Below are positions 1 to 6,444 of a DNA stretch of 6,483 bases, in pieces. The notes beneath the pieces were generated by a model that saw only the letters and a list, made by a program, of their open reading frames with translations, did no database searches and was not told the origin of the DNA. How positions within the stretch are numbered: position 1 is the stretch's first letter; the number at the start of each line of letters is the position of its first letter. The position numbers and the translations under genes were made by a program. Origin of the DNA: Pseudomonadales bacterium (GTDB lineage: Bacteria; Pseudomonadota; Gammaproteobacteria; Pseudomonadales; Azotimanducaceae); NCBI GenBank assembly GCA_007128525.1, contig SKXG01000021.1:1-6483 (forward strand). Direction: 5' to 3'.

Positions 1-566
1 ATCCCACTGACCCCTTCGGCGCGGGTTGCAATCGCCATTCGGTGTCCGTCTGTGGCCACGGCCCGCACCCGACTGCCGTCCACCTCAAGCAGCAAACCGT
101 TGAAGTAATAGCGGACGTCCTGCTGCGCCATCGAAAAACTGGTCTCGTCGATCAGGCGCTGCAATTCAGCCTGCGACACCGTGAACTCGACATCAGCAGC
201 CGCGCCTTCAATTCCCGGAAACCCTTCTGCAGACAGTGACGCCAGCGAGAAACGACTGCGCCCGCTGCGAATCAGCGCCCGATCCTCCTCAACCTCCACC
301 GTCAACTCCGCTGAATCCGGCAGCGAACGCCAGATATCAGCCAGTTTTCGCGCCGGAATGGTCGCCCGCCCGGGCTGGCTGACGTCCACGCCCCCAATGC
401 GTGCCACCAACTCGACTTCCAGATCGGTGCCGGTCAGGCGTACCTGATCACCTTCCACATCGAGCAGCAGATTGGCCAGAATCGGCAGTGTATGGCGACG
501 CTCAACCACGCCCGTTACCAGCAACAGGGGCCGCAGCAGCGCATCACGTTGCACTTTGAATTTCAT
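1..566 (-). CDS. dnaN: DNA polymerase III beta subunit (sliding clamp), 3' end cut off by the window
   Basis: Encodes the ring-shaped beta clamp that tethers DNA polymerase III to DNA and recruits other repair and replication proteins. The reverse strand reads without a stop from ATG 566-564 to the window edge, about 188 codons, roughly half of the usual ~366 residues. It begins MKFKVQRDALLRPL and contains TLPILANLLL, LTGTDLEVELVARI, RSGRSRFSLASL, FSMAQQDVRYYFNGLL and ATDGHRMAIA, all hallmarks of DnaN clamp domains 1 and 2. An AGGAA ribosome binding site lies 9 bases before the ATG (minus strand, 580-576). It follows dnaA by 50 bases on the same strand with no visible terminator, so co-transcription with dnaA is likely, as in most bacteria. 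The conserved MKF start fixes the N-terminus. The C-terminal domain 3, which carries most of the partner-binding pocket, is outside the window. Confidence 0.97.
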   Translation of the reverse strand, partial: MKFKVQRDALLRPLLLVTGVVERRHTLPILANLLLDVEGDQVRLTGTDLEVELVARIGGVDVSQPGRATIPARKLADIWRSLPDSAELTVEVEEDRALIRSGRSRFSLASLSAEGFPGIEGAAADVEFTVSQAELQRLIDETSFSMAQQDVRYYFNGLLLEVDGSRVRAVATDGHRMAIATRAEGVSG

Positions 567-616
567 CTCAAGCTCTTCCTCAGCATCAGTGGGGGCCGGC
601 GCAGGTTGCCGACGAT

Positions 617-1942
617 TCAGCTATTCAGCAGGCGGTTCAGATTCCGGTAGTCTTCAGCCACATCGGCACTGCTGTCCTTCAGTTCGGCAATCTTACGACA
701 GGCATGCAACACCGTTGTATGATCCCGACCACCGAAGGCTTCGCCGATTTCCGGCAATGAGTGGCTGGTTAGCGACTTCGCCAGCGCCATGGCCATCTGG
801 CGCGGCCGCGCAATGGTGCGGCTGCGACGCTTCGACAGCAGGTCGGACAGCTTGATCTTGTAGTACTCGCCGACAGTGCGCTGGATATTCTCGATGCTGA
901 CCTGCCGGTCCTGGATGGCCAACAGATCCCGCAGCGACTGCTTGACCTGATCCACGGTAATTCTGCGACCCGTAAAGTGAGCATTCGCTATCACCCGCTT
1001 CAGCGCACCTTCTAACTCACGCACATTCGACCGGACGCGTTCGGCGATGAAAAAGGCCACCTCGGTAGACAGCTCCACCTGCTCCAGTTCAGCCTTTTTC
1101 ATCAGGATCGCAGCCCGGGTTTCCAGCTCCGGCGGCTCAACTTCCACCGTCAGGCCCCATACGAATCGGGACTTCAGACGCTCCTCAAGACCATCAATCT
1201 CGCTCGGGTAGCGATCACAGGTCAGAATCATCTGGTGGCCCTGCTCCAGCAGGGCATTGAAGACGTGAAAGAACTCTTCCTGGGACTTCAGCTTGTTGGC
1301 GAAAAACTGGATATCGTCAATCAACAGCGCATCGACCGAGCGATAGTACTGAATAAACTCCTGCATGGTCGCCATCTGCATCGCCTTGACCATGTCCTGC
1401 ACAAACCGCTGCGAGTGCAGATACACGACCTTGGCACCCGGATTCTTGTCCATGATCTGGTTGCCGACCGCATGCATCAGGTGGGTTTTGCCCAGCCCGA
1501 CACCGCCGTACAACAGCAACGGGTTGTAGGACCGACCGGCATTCTCCGCCACCTGGTATGCCGCAGCTTTGGCAATCTCGTTCGACTTGCCCTCAACGAA
1601 GTTGGCAAAGGTAAAGCCCCGATTCAGATCGTCCGACGAACTGTTCCGACCCAGCCCCTCGGCCCGACGCGGCCTCGTCGCCAACTCAGGCAGCTGACTG
1701 CCGACGGCCAACTCCAGATCCAGCGTCGCCCCGGGCTCGCGCAGATCGTCAAGCAGCTCCCCGATGCGCCCCCAGAACATGGTGTGCACCTGGTCCTTCA
1801 CATAACGATTCGGTGCCAGCAACTGCAGCTGGCTATCGAGCTCGCGGACCTGTAACGGCCTGATCCAGGTATTGAACTGCTCCGAACTCAGCTCATCCTG
1901 AAGCCGATCCAGGCATTTCTGCCATACCGATAGCGCTGTCAA
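617..1942 (-). CDS. dnaA: Chromosomal replication initiator protein DnaA
   Basis: AAA+ ATPase that binds DnaA boxes in oriC, melts the origin and helps load the DnaB helicase. With the TTG start at 1942 the product is 441 aa. Domain I (about residues 1-80) opens [17 protein letters not shown] and includes [10 protein letters not shown] short linker (domain II, about 82-105) follows. Domain III carries Walker [11 protein letters not shown] (146-155), Walker B LLIDDIQF (206-213), the arginine-finger segment RLKSRF (Arg259) and the sensor-2 segment NVRELEGAL (Arg308). Domain IV ends with the DNA-binding signature [14 protein letters not shown] (405-418). The start is chosen because it aligns with the usual M-S-L-W-Q N-terminus and has a GGGGG ribosome-binding-like run 7 bases upstream. 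A longer in-frame TTG at 1969 would add nine residues not seen in the family and has no binding site. No ATG or GTG is available near the conserved N-terminus. The product is slightly shorter than E. coli DnaA (467 aa), mostly in domain II. The gene is divergent from rpmH, with oriC between them. Confidence 0.97.
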   Translation of the reverse strand: MTALSVWQKCLDRLQDELSSEQFNTWIRPLQVRELDSQLQLLAPNRYVKDQVHTMFWGRIGELLDDLREPGATLDLELAVGSQLPELATRPRRAEGLGRNSSSDDLNRGFTFANFVEGKSNEIAKAAAYQVAENAGRSYNPLLLYGGVGLGKTHLMHAVGNQIMDKNPGAKVVYLHSQRFVQDMVKAMQMATMQEFIQYYRSVDALLIDDIQFFANKLKSQEEFFHVFNALLEQGHQMILTCDRYPSEIDGLEERLKSRFVWGLTVEVEPPELETRAAILMKKAELEQVELSTEVAFFIAERVRSNVRELEGALKRVIANAHFTGRRITVDQVKQSLRDLLAIQDRQVSIENIQRTVGEYYKIKLSDLLSKRRSRTIARPRQMAMALAKSLTSHSLPEIGEAFGGRDHTTVLHACRKIAELKDSSADVAEDYRNLNRLLNS

Positions 1943-1984
1943 AGCTCTGCCCCCAGAAAAAATGTGCAAGCGGTTTTTTTGAAC

Positions 1985-1990
1985 ATTCTA
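1985..1990 (-). promoter_or_regulatory. Possible -10 element of the dnaA promoter
   Basis: On the minus strand TAGAAT (one mismatch to TATAAT) lies about 43 bases upstream of the TTG start of dnaA. It would give a 5' leader of roughly 35 bases. No good -35 hexamer sits at 16-18 bases (candidates such as TGGTTG are poor), so this is tentative. Confidence 0.3.
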
Positions 1991-2142
1991 CTGACTCACC
2001 TCTGGGCCAACCATCGAAGTTCCCCCCAGCCTCACAAGCCTTCGCAGCTAAGTCACTGATAGTTGGGGTCTGACGCCAAACCGACCACAAAAACTTTCTG
2101 CACCCGACAACAAGCCGCCTGTGAGCGAACCATTGAACAGCC

Positions 2143-2151
2143 TGTGGATAA
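2143..2151 (-). promoter_or_regulatory. DnaA box, perfect consensus
   Basis: TGTGGATAA on the plus strand is TTATCCACA on the minus strand, an exact match to the consensus high-affinity DnaA box. It is the only perfect box I see in the window. Confidence 0.93.
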
Positions 2152-2170
2152 CTTTTGGAAGGGGCAGCGC

Positions 2171-2179
2171 TGTGGAAAT
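2171..2179 (-). promoter_or_regulatory. Degenerate DnaA box
   Basis: TGTGGAAAT differs from TGTGGATAA at two positions. It lies 28 bases (start to start) after the perfect box and just before the next box, in the same orientation. It may be a low-affinity site. Confidence 0.4.
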
Positions 2180-2180
2180 C

Positions 2181-2189
2181 TGGGGATAA
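2181..2189 (-). promoter_or_regulatory. DnaA box, one mismatch
   Basis: TGGGGATAA differs from TGTGGATAA by one base. It overlaps the left arm of the inverted repeat at 2182-2207. Confidence 0.65.
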
Positions 2190-2207
2190 CCCGGGTCGGT
2201 TATCCCC
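2182..2207. repeat. 10-bp perfect inverted repeat inside oriC
   Basis: GGGGATAACC (2182-2191) and GGTTATCCCC (2198-2207) are exact reverse complements separated by 6 bases. Each arm contains the GGATAA/TTATCC core of a DnaA box, so the structure is probably a pair of converging box-like sites. A hairpin is also possible. No T-run follows, so it is not an intrinsic terminator. Confidence 0.8.
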
Positions 2208-2221
2208 TGCTTGCATCGACC

Positions 2222-2230
2222 TCATCCACA
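2222..2230 (+). promoter_or_regulatory. DnaA box, one mismatch
   Basis: TCATCCACA differs from TTATCCACA only at position 2. It faces the opposite way from the box at 2143. Confidence 0.65.
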
Positions 2231-2275
2231 GCTTGTCCTTGTCGCTAACCCCGAGCCGGCGGGCCGGGCTGCCAC

Positions 2276-2284
2276 TTATACACA
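2276..2284 (+). promoter_or_regulatory. DnaA box TTATACACA
   Basis: TTATACACA fits the relaxed consensus TTWTNCACA exactly and equals the sequence of the E. coli R2 box. It sits between the GC-rich centre and the AT-rich tract. Confidence 0.75.
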
Positions 2285-2300
2285 CAAACCGACCGCCCCA

Positions 2301-2345
2301 ATAACACCAACCACAATATCTCTATATATAAACCTTTAATTATTT
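2301..2345. other. AT-rich probable DNA unwinding element
   Basis: By hand count 35 of 45 bases are A or T, rising to 26 of 30 over 2316-2345, in otherwise GC-rich surroundings. It includes TCTATATATAAA and TTTAATTATTT. It is flanked by DnaA-box-like sites at 2276-2284 and 2350-2358, which fits the duplex-unwinding element of oriC. The TATATA runs could also mimic -10 elements, but the flanking boxes favour an origin role. Confidence 0.75.
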
Positions 2346-2349
2346 GGGC

Positions 2350-2358
2350 TGTGCACAA
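2350..2358 (-). promoter_or_regulatory. DnaA-box-like site bordering the unwinding element
   Basis: TGTGCACAA reads TTGTGCACA on the minus strand, one mismatch from TTWTNCACA (G at position 3). On the minus strand it points into the AT-rich tract, the orientation of E. coli box R1 relative to its unwinding element. Confidence 0.5.
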
Positions 2359-2403
2359 CTCGGACATTCGCCTCTGAACATGAGCTCCTACCGTCATCGC
2401 CAT

Positions 2404-2432
2404 TTGACAGTCAACAGGGCCGCGCCTAAAAT
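2404..2432 (+). promoter_or_regulatory. Sigma-70 promoter of rpmH-rnpA operon
   Basis: TTGACA (2404-2409), an exact -35 consensus, is followed after a 17-base spacer by TAAAAT (2427-2432), one mismatch from TATAAT. Transcription should begin near 2439, leaving a leader of about 26 bases before rpmH. This is the strongest promoter visible in the window, as expected for a ribosomal protein gene. Confidence 0.85.
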
Positions 2433-2464
2433 CGCCGACCCTTGAATTCCGGCTGGTCAGAACC

Positions 2465-2599
2465 ATGAAGCGCACATTTCAACCCAGTGTCCTCAAGCGC
2501 AAGCGTACGCATGGCTTCCGTGCCCGCATGGCGACCCGCAACGGCCGCAAGGTGTTAAATGCCCGCCGTGCCAAGGGACGCAAGCGTCTGGCGGTTTAA
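2465..2599 (+). CDS. rpmH: 50S ribosomal protein L34
   Basis: A 44-residue, strongly basic protein of the large ribosomal subunit. The sequence begins [20 protein letters not shown] and continues with [20 protein letters not shown] and a short RLAV tail, matching bacterial L34 along its full length (usual length 44-46 aa). Start ATG 2465 and stop TAA 2597-2599. The upstream sequence GGCTGGTCAGAACC offers only a weak Shine-Dalgarno match. It is the first gene after the promoter at 2404-2432 and lies 11 bases before rnpA, the near-universal rpmH-rnpA pairing. Confidence 0.98.
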   Translation: MKRTFQPSVLKRKRTHGFRARMATRNGRKVLNARRAKGRKRLAV

Positions 2600-2610
2600 G
2601 CCAGACCTAG

Positions 2611-2997
2611 GTGCGCTTCTCCCGGCACCAGCGTCTCACCGACAAGGCACAGTTTGATCAGGTTCTGCGCCACAGACGCTTTCGGCAGCAAAGCCAGGGC
2701 TGTCGTTTGTACGCCGCCCCCAACCAGCTGGACCACCCTCGCCTCGGACTGATCATTGGCAAGCGCCAGGTGCGCCTCGCGGTGACCCGGAATCGGCTGA
2801 AACGGGTGATCCGTGACAGCTTCCGTCGTCACCAGCATGAATTGCCACCCGCCGATATCGTCGTGCAGATGTTCGCGGCACCCGACAATGCCGAGCTACA
2901 GGGTATACTGTCGCGCCTTTGGCAGGACCTGGCCGCCGCCTGGCCGTCGATACACGACGGTGCGGCGAGCCCCGATCAACGGAGTGCGCAGCCATGA
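2611..2997 (+). CDS. rnpA: Ribonuclease P protein component
   Basis: Protein cofactor of RNase P, which with the catalytic RNA removes 5' leaders from pre-tRNAs. It is 128 aa, close to the usual ~115-135. It starts [18 protein letters not shown] and carries [21 protein letters not shown] with the RNR signature (residues 60-72, R60 N61 R62 ... K64 R65 ... F71 R72) that binds the RNA. The GTG start at 2611 is forced: the codon immediately before it is the stop TAG. No clear Shine-Dalgarno is seen, so translation may be coupled to rpmH, which ends 11 bases upstream. The stop TGA overlaps the ATG of yidD (ATGA, 2994-2997). Confidence 0.97.
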   Translation: MRFSRHQRLTDKAQFDQVLRHRRFRQQSQGCRLYAAPNQLDHPRLGLIIGKRQVRLAVTRNRLKRVIRDSFRRHQHELPPADIVVQMFAAPDNAELQGILSRLWQDLAAAWPSIHDGAASPDQRSAQP

Positions 2998-3281
2998 CCA
3001 TTTCAGCCGCTACTGTTCGGCACTTGCGGGCGTTTCCGGTACGTCTGCTCAGCGCCGTGTTGCGTGGGCTGATCAGCGTGTACCGTTATCTGCTGAGCCC
3101 CTGGCTCGGCCAGACCTGCCGATATCACCCGAGTTGTTCGCAATATGCGCTGGAAGCCATAGACACGCACGGACCTGTGCGCGGCAGCTGGCTCGCCGTG
3201 AAACGGATCGGACGTTGTCATCCGTTTCATCCCGGCGGCTATGACCCAGTGCCGGCCCGCGACAAATCTTCCACCTCCTGA
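2994..3281 (+). CDS. yidD: YidD, membrane protein insertion efficiency factor
   Basis: Small membrane-associated protein thought to aid the YidC/Sec insertion of inner-membrane proteins. At 95 aa it is of typical size. After an N-terminal amphipathic/hydrophobic stretch (about residues 12-37) comes the family core: [27 protein letters not shown], then [28 protein letters not shown], with the conserved cysteines C42, C48 and C75. ATG 2994 is preceded by GGAG (2981-2984) at 9 bases and overlaps the rnpA stop by 4 bases, indicating translational coupling. A longer in-frame ATG at 2919 lies inside rnpA and adds residues unlike the family. yidC follows 18 bases later. Confidence 0.95.
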   Translation: MTISAATVRHLRAFPVRLLSAVLRGLISVYRYLLSPWLGQTCRYHPSCSQYALEAIDTHGPVRGSWLAVKRIGRCHPFHPGGYDPVPARDKSSTS

Positions 3282-3299
3282 CTCTGGTAATTGCTGTCC

Positions 3300-5015
3300 A
3301 TGATGCCGCCTGAATTACAACGCATACTGTTGCTCGTTGGCCTGGCTGCCACGGCCTATCTTTTGATCCTGGCCTGGAACCGTGATTACGGTCAGGACGA
3401 GATCCCGGTAGAGCGCGACAGCGCACCGGCAATCTTCGATGCCGATACGCTGGTGCCGACCGACCCGGATGAAGAGGCACAGCCCCGCATCTCCGACGTA
3501 CCGGATCCGAGCCTGCTGGACGAAACTGACCCGGCTGACGTGGCGACGACCCGTCCGACACCGGCTGAAACACCGACCAATCGACTCATCGAAGTGCGCA
3601 CACCCAGACTGCATGTCTGGATCGACCGGCTCGGTGGCGACATCATCCGGGTGGAGCTGCCGCTGTTTCCCGTCAGCCGCGACCGCCCTGATGTGCCCTT
3701 CCAGCTGCTAGACAACACACCGGGCCGTCTCTATGTCTCGCAGAGTGGTCTGACTGGTCCCGATGGCATCGACACCGGTGAGTCCCGACCACTATTCGAT
3801 GTTGATCAGAACCGTTTTGAGTTCACCGATCAGCCTGGCGAGGTCGTGCTGCGCTTCCGTAACGGCGCCGCAGAGATTGACAAAGTTTTCGTGTTCGATC
3901 CCGATGACTACGCCATTGAAACCCAATATCGCGTCAACAACCTGGCTGACGAACCCTTCCGCGCTGCCCTCTTCGGTCAGATCAAGCGTGGCGACCATGA
4001 CGCGCCGGGCTCGGGTGCGCCACTGGGCATTCAGCCTTTTGTTGGCCCGGCCCTGACCACCGACGATGATCGCTACAACAGAATCCGCTTTCGCAATTTG
4101 CGCGACAGCAACCTGAACGAGCAGGTGGATGGCGGCTGGATTGCCATGCTGCAGCACTACTTTCTGAGTGCCTGGATACCGGATCAGACCGACCGCAACC
4201 GTTTCTACGGTCAGCATCGAGCCGATGGCGACTACGTCGTGGGCTTTATCGCGCCGCAGCGCGTCATTGCGCCGGGTGACACTGGTGTCTACAGCGCCAA
4301 GTTCTATGTCGGGCCCAAAGACCAGGATCGACTCGCCGAACTTGCGCAGTATCTGAATCTGACCGTTGATTACGGTTTTCTGTGGTGGCTGGCCCTGCCG
4401 CTGTTCAAGCTGCTGCAGTTCCTGCATGGCATCGTCAACAATTGGGGTGTGGCAATCATCCTGCTGACCGTGGTCATCAAAATCCTGCTGTATCCGTTGT
4501 CGGCGGCAAGCTTCAAGTCCATGGCCAATATGCGCCGTGTCGCCCCTCAAATGAAACGTTTGCAAGAGCGTTATGCCGACGATCGGCAGAAGCTGTCACA
4601 GGAAATGATGGCGCTGTACAAACGTGAAAAAGCCAACCCACTGGGTGGCTGTCTGCCGATGCTGCTGCAGATGCCGGTGTTCATTGCCCTGTACTGGGTG
4701 CTGTTTGAAAGTGTGGAACTGCGGCATGCGCCATTCATGCTGTGGATCCAAGATTTGTCGGCGATGGATCCTTATTTCATCTTGCCGATCCTGATGGGCG
4801 TGACCATGTACGTGCAGCAGTCCCTGAACCCGCCGGTGCCGGATCCGACGCAGGCCAAGATCATGAAGATCATGCCGGTGTTCTTCACGGCGATCTTCCT
4901 GTTCTTCCCGGCTGGTCTGGTGCTGTACTGGTTCGTCAACAATGGTCTGAGCATTCTGCAGCAGTACATTGTGAACAAGCAGGTGGAAGGAAAAGCAGCT
5001 GCCAGCAAGTCCTGA
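3300..5015 (+). CDS. yidC: Membrane protein insertase YidC
   Basis: Inserts and folds inner-membrane proteins, alone or with SecYEG. It has 571 aa from ATG 3300, like other Gram-negative YidC. An N-terminal membrane anchor (residues 7-25) leads into an acidic, proline-rich linker (about 30-95) and a large periplasmic domain (about 95-350). The conserved five-helix insertase core (about 358-560) contains YPLSAASFKSMANMRRVAP, SQEMMALYKREKANPLGGCLPMLLQMP (433-459), LWIQDLSAMDPYFILPILMGVTM and FFPAGLVLYWFVNN. The residue equivalent to the E. coli groove arginine R366 is Lys394. The start matches the P. aeruginosa-type opening, followed by AWNRDYGQ. ATG 3303 or TTG 3291 are alternatives, and no strong Shine-Dalgarno separates them. 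The stop TGA 5013-5015 lies inside the probable mnmE reading frame. Confidence 0.97.
   Translation: MMPPELQRILLLVGLAATAYLLILAWNRDYGQDEIPVERDSAPAIFDADTLVPTDPDEEAQPRISDVPDPSLLDETDPADVATTRPTPAETPTNRLIEVRTPRLHVWIDRLGGDIIRVELPLFPVSRDRPDVPFQLLDNTPGRLYVSQSGLTGPDGIDTGESRPLFDVDQNRFEFTDQPGEVVLRFRNGAAEIDKVFVFDPDDYAIETQYRVNNLADEPFRAALFGQIKRGDHDAPGSGAPLGIQPFVGPALTTDDDRYNRIRFRNLRDSNLNEQVDGGWIAMLQHYFLSAWIPDQTDRNRFYGQHRADGDYVVGFIAPQRVIAPGDTGVYSAKFYVGPKDQDRLAELAQYLNLTVDYGFLWWLALPLFKLLQFLHGIVNNWGVAIILLTVVIKILLYPLSAASFKSMANMRRVAPQMKRLQERYADDRQKLSQEMMALYKREKANPLGGCLPMLLQMPVFIALYWVLFESVELRHAPFMLWIQDLSAMDPYFILPILMGVTMYVQQSLNPPVPDPTQAKIMKIMPVFFTAIFLFFPAGLVLYWFVNNGLSILQQYIVNKQVEGKAAASKS
4985..4990 (+). promoter_or_regulatory. 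Ribosome binding site supporting a CTG start of mnmE
   Basis: GGAAGG (followed by AAAA) sits inside the 3' end of yidC, 8 bases before CTG 4999. It is the only good Shine-Dalgarno-like sequence correctly spaced for the mnmE frame, and it decides the start proposed for mnmE. Confidence 0.6.
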
Positions 5016-6354
5016 CCAGTCCGGCGACACCATTGCTGCCGTCGCGACCCCGCCGGGTCGGGGTGGCATTGGTGTGGTCCGGGTGTCAGGGTCTGATGCC
5101 CTGTCGATCTGTCAGGCGGTCACCGGCCGACGGCCGCGACCGCGTTACGCGACCTTGGCCGAGTTTCGTGATGCTCAAGGTGACCTGCTCGATCAGGGGC
5201 TGGTGCTGTACTTCGCGGGGCCGGCATCTTTTACCGGCGAGGACGTCGTCGAGTTTCAGGGCCATGGCGGCCCGGTGGTCATGGACCTGCTGCTCAGCGC
5301 GGTTCTGGCCCAAGGCGCACGCCTGGCCCGGCCCGGAGAATTCAGCGAGCGGGCCTTTCACAACGACAAGCTGGATCTTGCCCAGGCCGAAGCCGTTGCC
5401 GACCTGATCGACAGCGCCTCCCGAGCAGCGGCACTGGGTGCCGCCCGCTCACTGTCCGGTGCGTTCTCCGACGAGATACACCGCATTGCCCAGGCCATGC
5501 TGGAGCTGCGCATCTATATCGAAGCGGCCATCGACTTTCCCGAAGAGGAAGTCGACTTCCTGGCCGAAGGTCAGGTTGAACAGCGTGTGCGCGATCTGCT
5601 TGATCAGCTCGCGGCTGTGCAGCGTAACGCCCAGCAGGGCGCGCTGCTCAATGAGGGCATTCGTCTGGCGCTTGCCGGTCGGCCCAATGTCGGCAAGTCG
5701 AGTTTGCTCAATCGGCTGACTGGCTATGACCGCGCTATCGTCACCGACATTGCCGGCACCACGCGTGACAGCCTGGCTGAGCAACTGACGCTCGACGGTA
5801 TCCCGATCACGCTGGTCGACACCGCAGGCCTGCGACTGACGGAAGACCGGGTGGAAATAGAAGGCATCGAGCGTGCCCGGCTGCAGATCGCCCAGGCCGA
5901 TCAGGTGCTGCTGCTGGTCGACCAGGATGATCCGAACGATTGGGCCGCTCTGATCGAAGAGCAGCAGTTGCCACGCGACCGGTTGACGCTGGTGCGCAAC
6001 ACGATTGATCTCGGGGGCGAAGTCGAAACGGCAGCCTGGGATGGGCTGCCAGTACTGCCCATCTCGGCGCTGACCGGCACGGGTATCCCGGCATTGATCG
6101 ACCATATCAAAGTGCTCGCCGGCTATCGTCCGGCTGAAGGCAACTTCTCTGCCCGGCGCCGCCACCTGACCGCGTTGGGCCAGGCCCAGACTCATGTGGA
6201 ACACGGGCTTACGCAGTTGCTGACGCTTGGAGCGGGAGAGTTGCTCGCCGAAGACCTGCGCCAGGCCCATGATGCGCTTGGCGAGATTACCGGTCGGGTC
6301 AGCGCGGATGCGCTGCTCGGCGAGATCTTTTCGAGCTTCTGTATCGGCAAGTAA
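4999..6354 (+). CDS. mnmE: tRNA uridine-5-carboxymethylaminomethyl modification GTPase MnmE
   Basis: GTPase that with MnmG installs the (carboxymethyl)aminomethyl group on wobble U34 of several tRNAs. From CTG 4999 it is 451 aa (E. coli 454). The N-terminal domain opens [16 protein letters not shown] (10-25), then [43 protein letters not shown] and [15 protein letters not shown]. The G domain has G1 GRPNVGKS (227-234), G2 TDIAGTTRD (249-257), G3 DTAG (274-277), an atypical G4 NTID (334-337) and G5 SAL (356-358). It ends in CIGK with the conserved cysteine C448. The first standard start codon, GTG 5074, would remove the conserved 10-25 segment. The frame is open upstream only to 4975, and CTG 4999 has a well-placed ribosome binding site, so I prefer CTG. 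The gene then overlaps yidC by 17 bases. mnmG follows. Function is certain, start less so. Confidence 0.95.
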   Translation: MPASPDQSGDTIAAVATPPGRGGIGVVRVSGSDALSICQAVTGRRPRPRYATLAEFRDAQGDLLDQGLVLYFAGPASFTGEDVVEFQGHGGPVVMDLLLSAVLAQGARLARPGEFSERAFHNDKLDLAQAEAVADLIDSASRAAALGAARSLSGAFSDEIHRIAQAMLELRIYIEAAIDFPEEEVDFLAEGQVEQRVRDLLDQLAAVQRNAQQGALLNEGIRLALAGRPNVGKSSLLNRLTGYDRAIVTDIAGTTRDSLAEQLTLDGIPITLVDTAGLRLTEDRVEIEGIERARLQIAQADQVLLLVDQDDPNDWAALIEEQQLPRDRLTLVRNTIDLGGEVETAAWDGLPVLPISALTGTGIPALIDHIKVLAGYRPAEGNFSARRRHLTALGQAQTHVEHGLTQLLTLGAGELLAEDLRQAHDALGEITGRVSADALLGEIFSSFCIGK

Positions 6355-6366
6355 GGCCGCGCGGCC
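6355..6366. repeat. GC-only palindrome directly after the mnmE stop
   Basis: GGCCGCGCGGCC is a perfect 12-bp palindrome starting on the base after the mnmE TAA. No T-run follows, so it is not a standard intrinsic terminator. It may slow decay of, or simply separate, the mnmE and mnmG messages, or it may be chance in GC-rich DNA. Confidence 0.5.
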
Positions 6367-6391
6367 CCTGGGCGCCACCACCAGCCTCCTT

Positions 6392-6397
6392 TATACT
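6392..6397 (+). promoter_or_regulatory. Possible -10 element upstream of mnmG
   Basis: TATACT (one mismatch to TATAAT) lies 47 bases before the mnmG ATG in the 90-base mnmE-mnmG gap. No recognisable -35 is found at 16-18 bases (TGGGCG at best), so a separate mnmG promoter is only a possibility. Confidence 0.3.
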
Positions 6398-6444
6398 GAG
6401 GGGTTCGGCGCAAAACGCGACACAGTCAATACCCGGAATCCACC

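Larger units (their letters stand above)
2101..2360. other. oriC: Chromosomal replication origin oriC
   Basis: The 520-base gap between divergent dnaA and rpmH has no credible gene and holds clustered DnaA boxes in both orientations, an inverted repeat and a strongly AT-rich tract, the classic make-up of a bacterial oriC. The core runs from the first perfect DnaA box (2143) to the box-like site at 2350-2358. The GC-rich centre (2251-2274) separates the box cluster from the AT-rich unwinding region. No GATC site was seen between 1943 and 2464, so Dam/SeqA-type methylation control is not evident. The placement between dnaA and rpmH matches Pseudomonas-type origins. Outer limits are approximate. 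The remaining stretch 1943-2100 shows only a possible dnaA promoter element. Confidence 0.93.

Noticed and set aside
42..447. Two overlapping plus-strand open frames opposite dnaN
   Set aside because: dnaN on the minus strand is continuous and well matched through this stretch.
1235..1855. 206-codon open frame on the plus strand
   Set aside because: Antisense to dnaA across its AAA+ domain, with no family resemblance.
1956..1980. A-run/T-run pair resembling a terminator
   Set aside because: The stem would be only A-T pairs around an 11-base loop with no GC stem, and it lies in the dnaA leader.
2063..2248. 61-codon open frame on the plus strand inside oriC
   Set aside because: It covers the DnaA boxes and inverted repeat and resembles no known protein. 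The origin explains this sequence.
2256..2274. GC-rich imperfect inverted repeat in oriC
   Set aside because: The arms match only with a bulge and are low-complexity G/C. I see no separate function beyond the GC block before the AT-rich tract.
1893..2285. 130-codon open frame on the minus strand reaching into oriC
   Set aside because: It overlaps the dnaA start out of frame, runs through DnaA boxes and has no recognisable domain.
2919..2993. Longer yidD start at ATG 2919
   Set aside because: The extra 25 residues lie within rnpA and do not resemble YidD. ATG 2994 has a GGAG ribosome binding site and the typical ATGA overlap.
3792..4565. 257-codon open frame on the minus strand
   Set aside because: Antisense to yidC, with no recognisable domain. 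yidC is unambiguous.
5449..6381. 310-codon open frame on the minus strand
   Set aside because: It lies opposite mnmE, whose frame encodes a clear MnmE with all G motifs. The antisense frame is a by-product of GC-rich codon use and resembles no protein I know.
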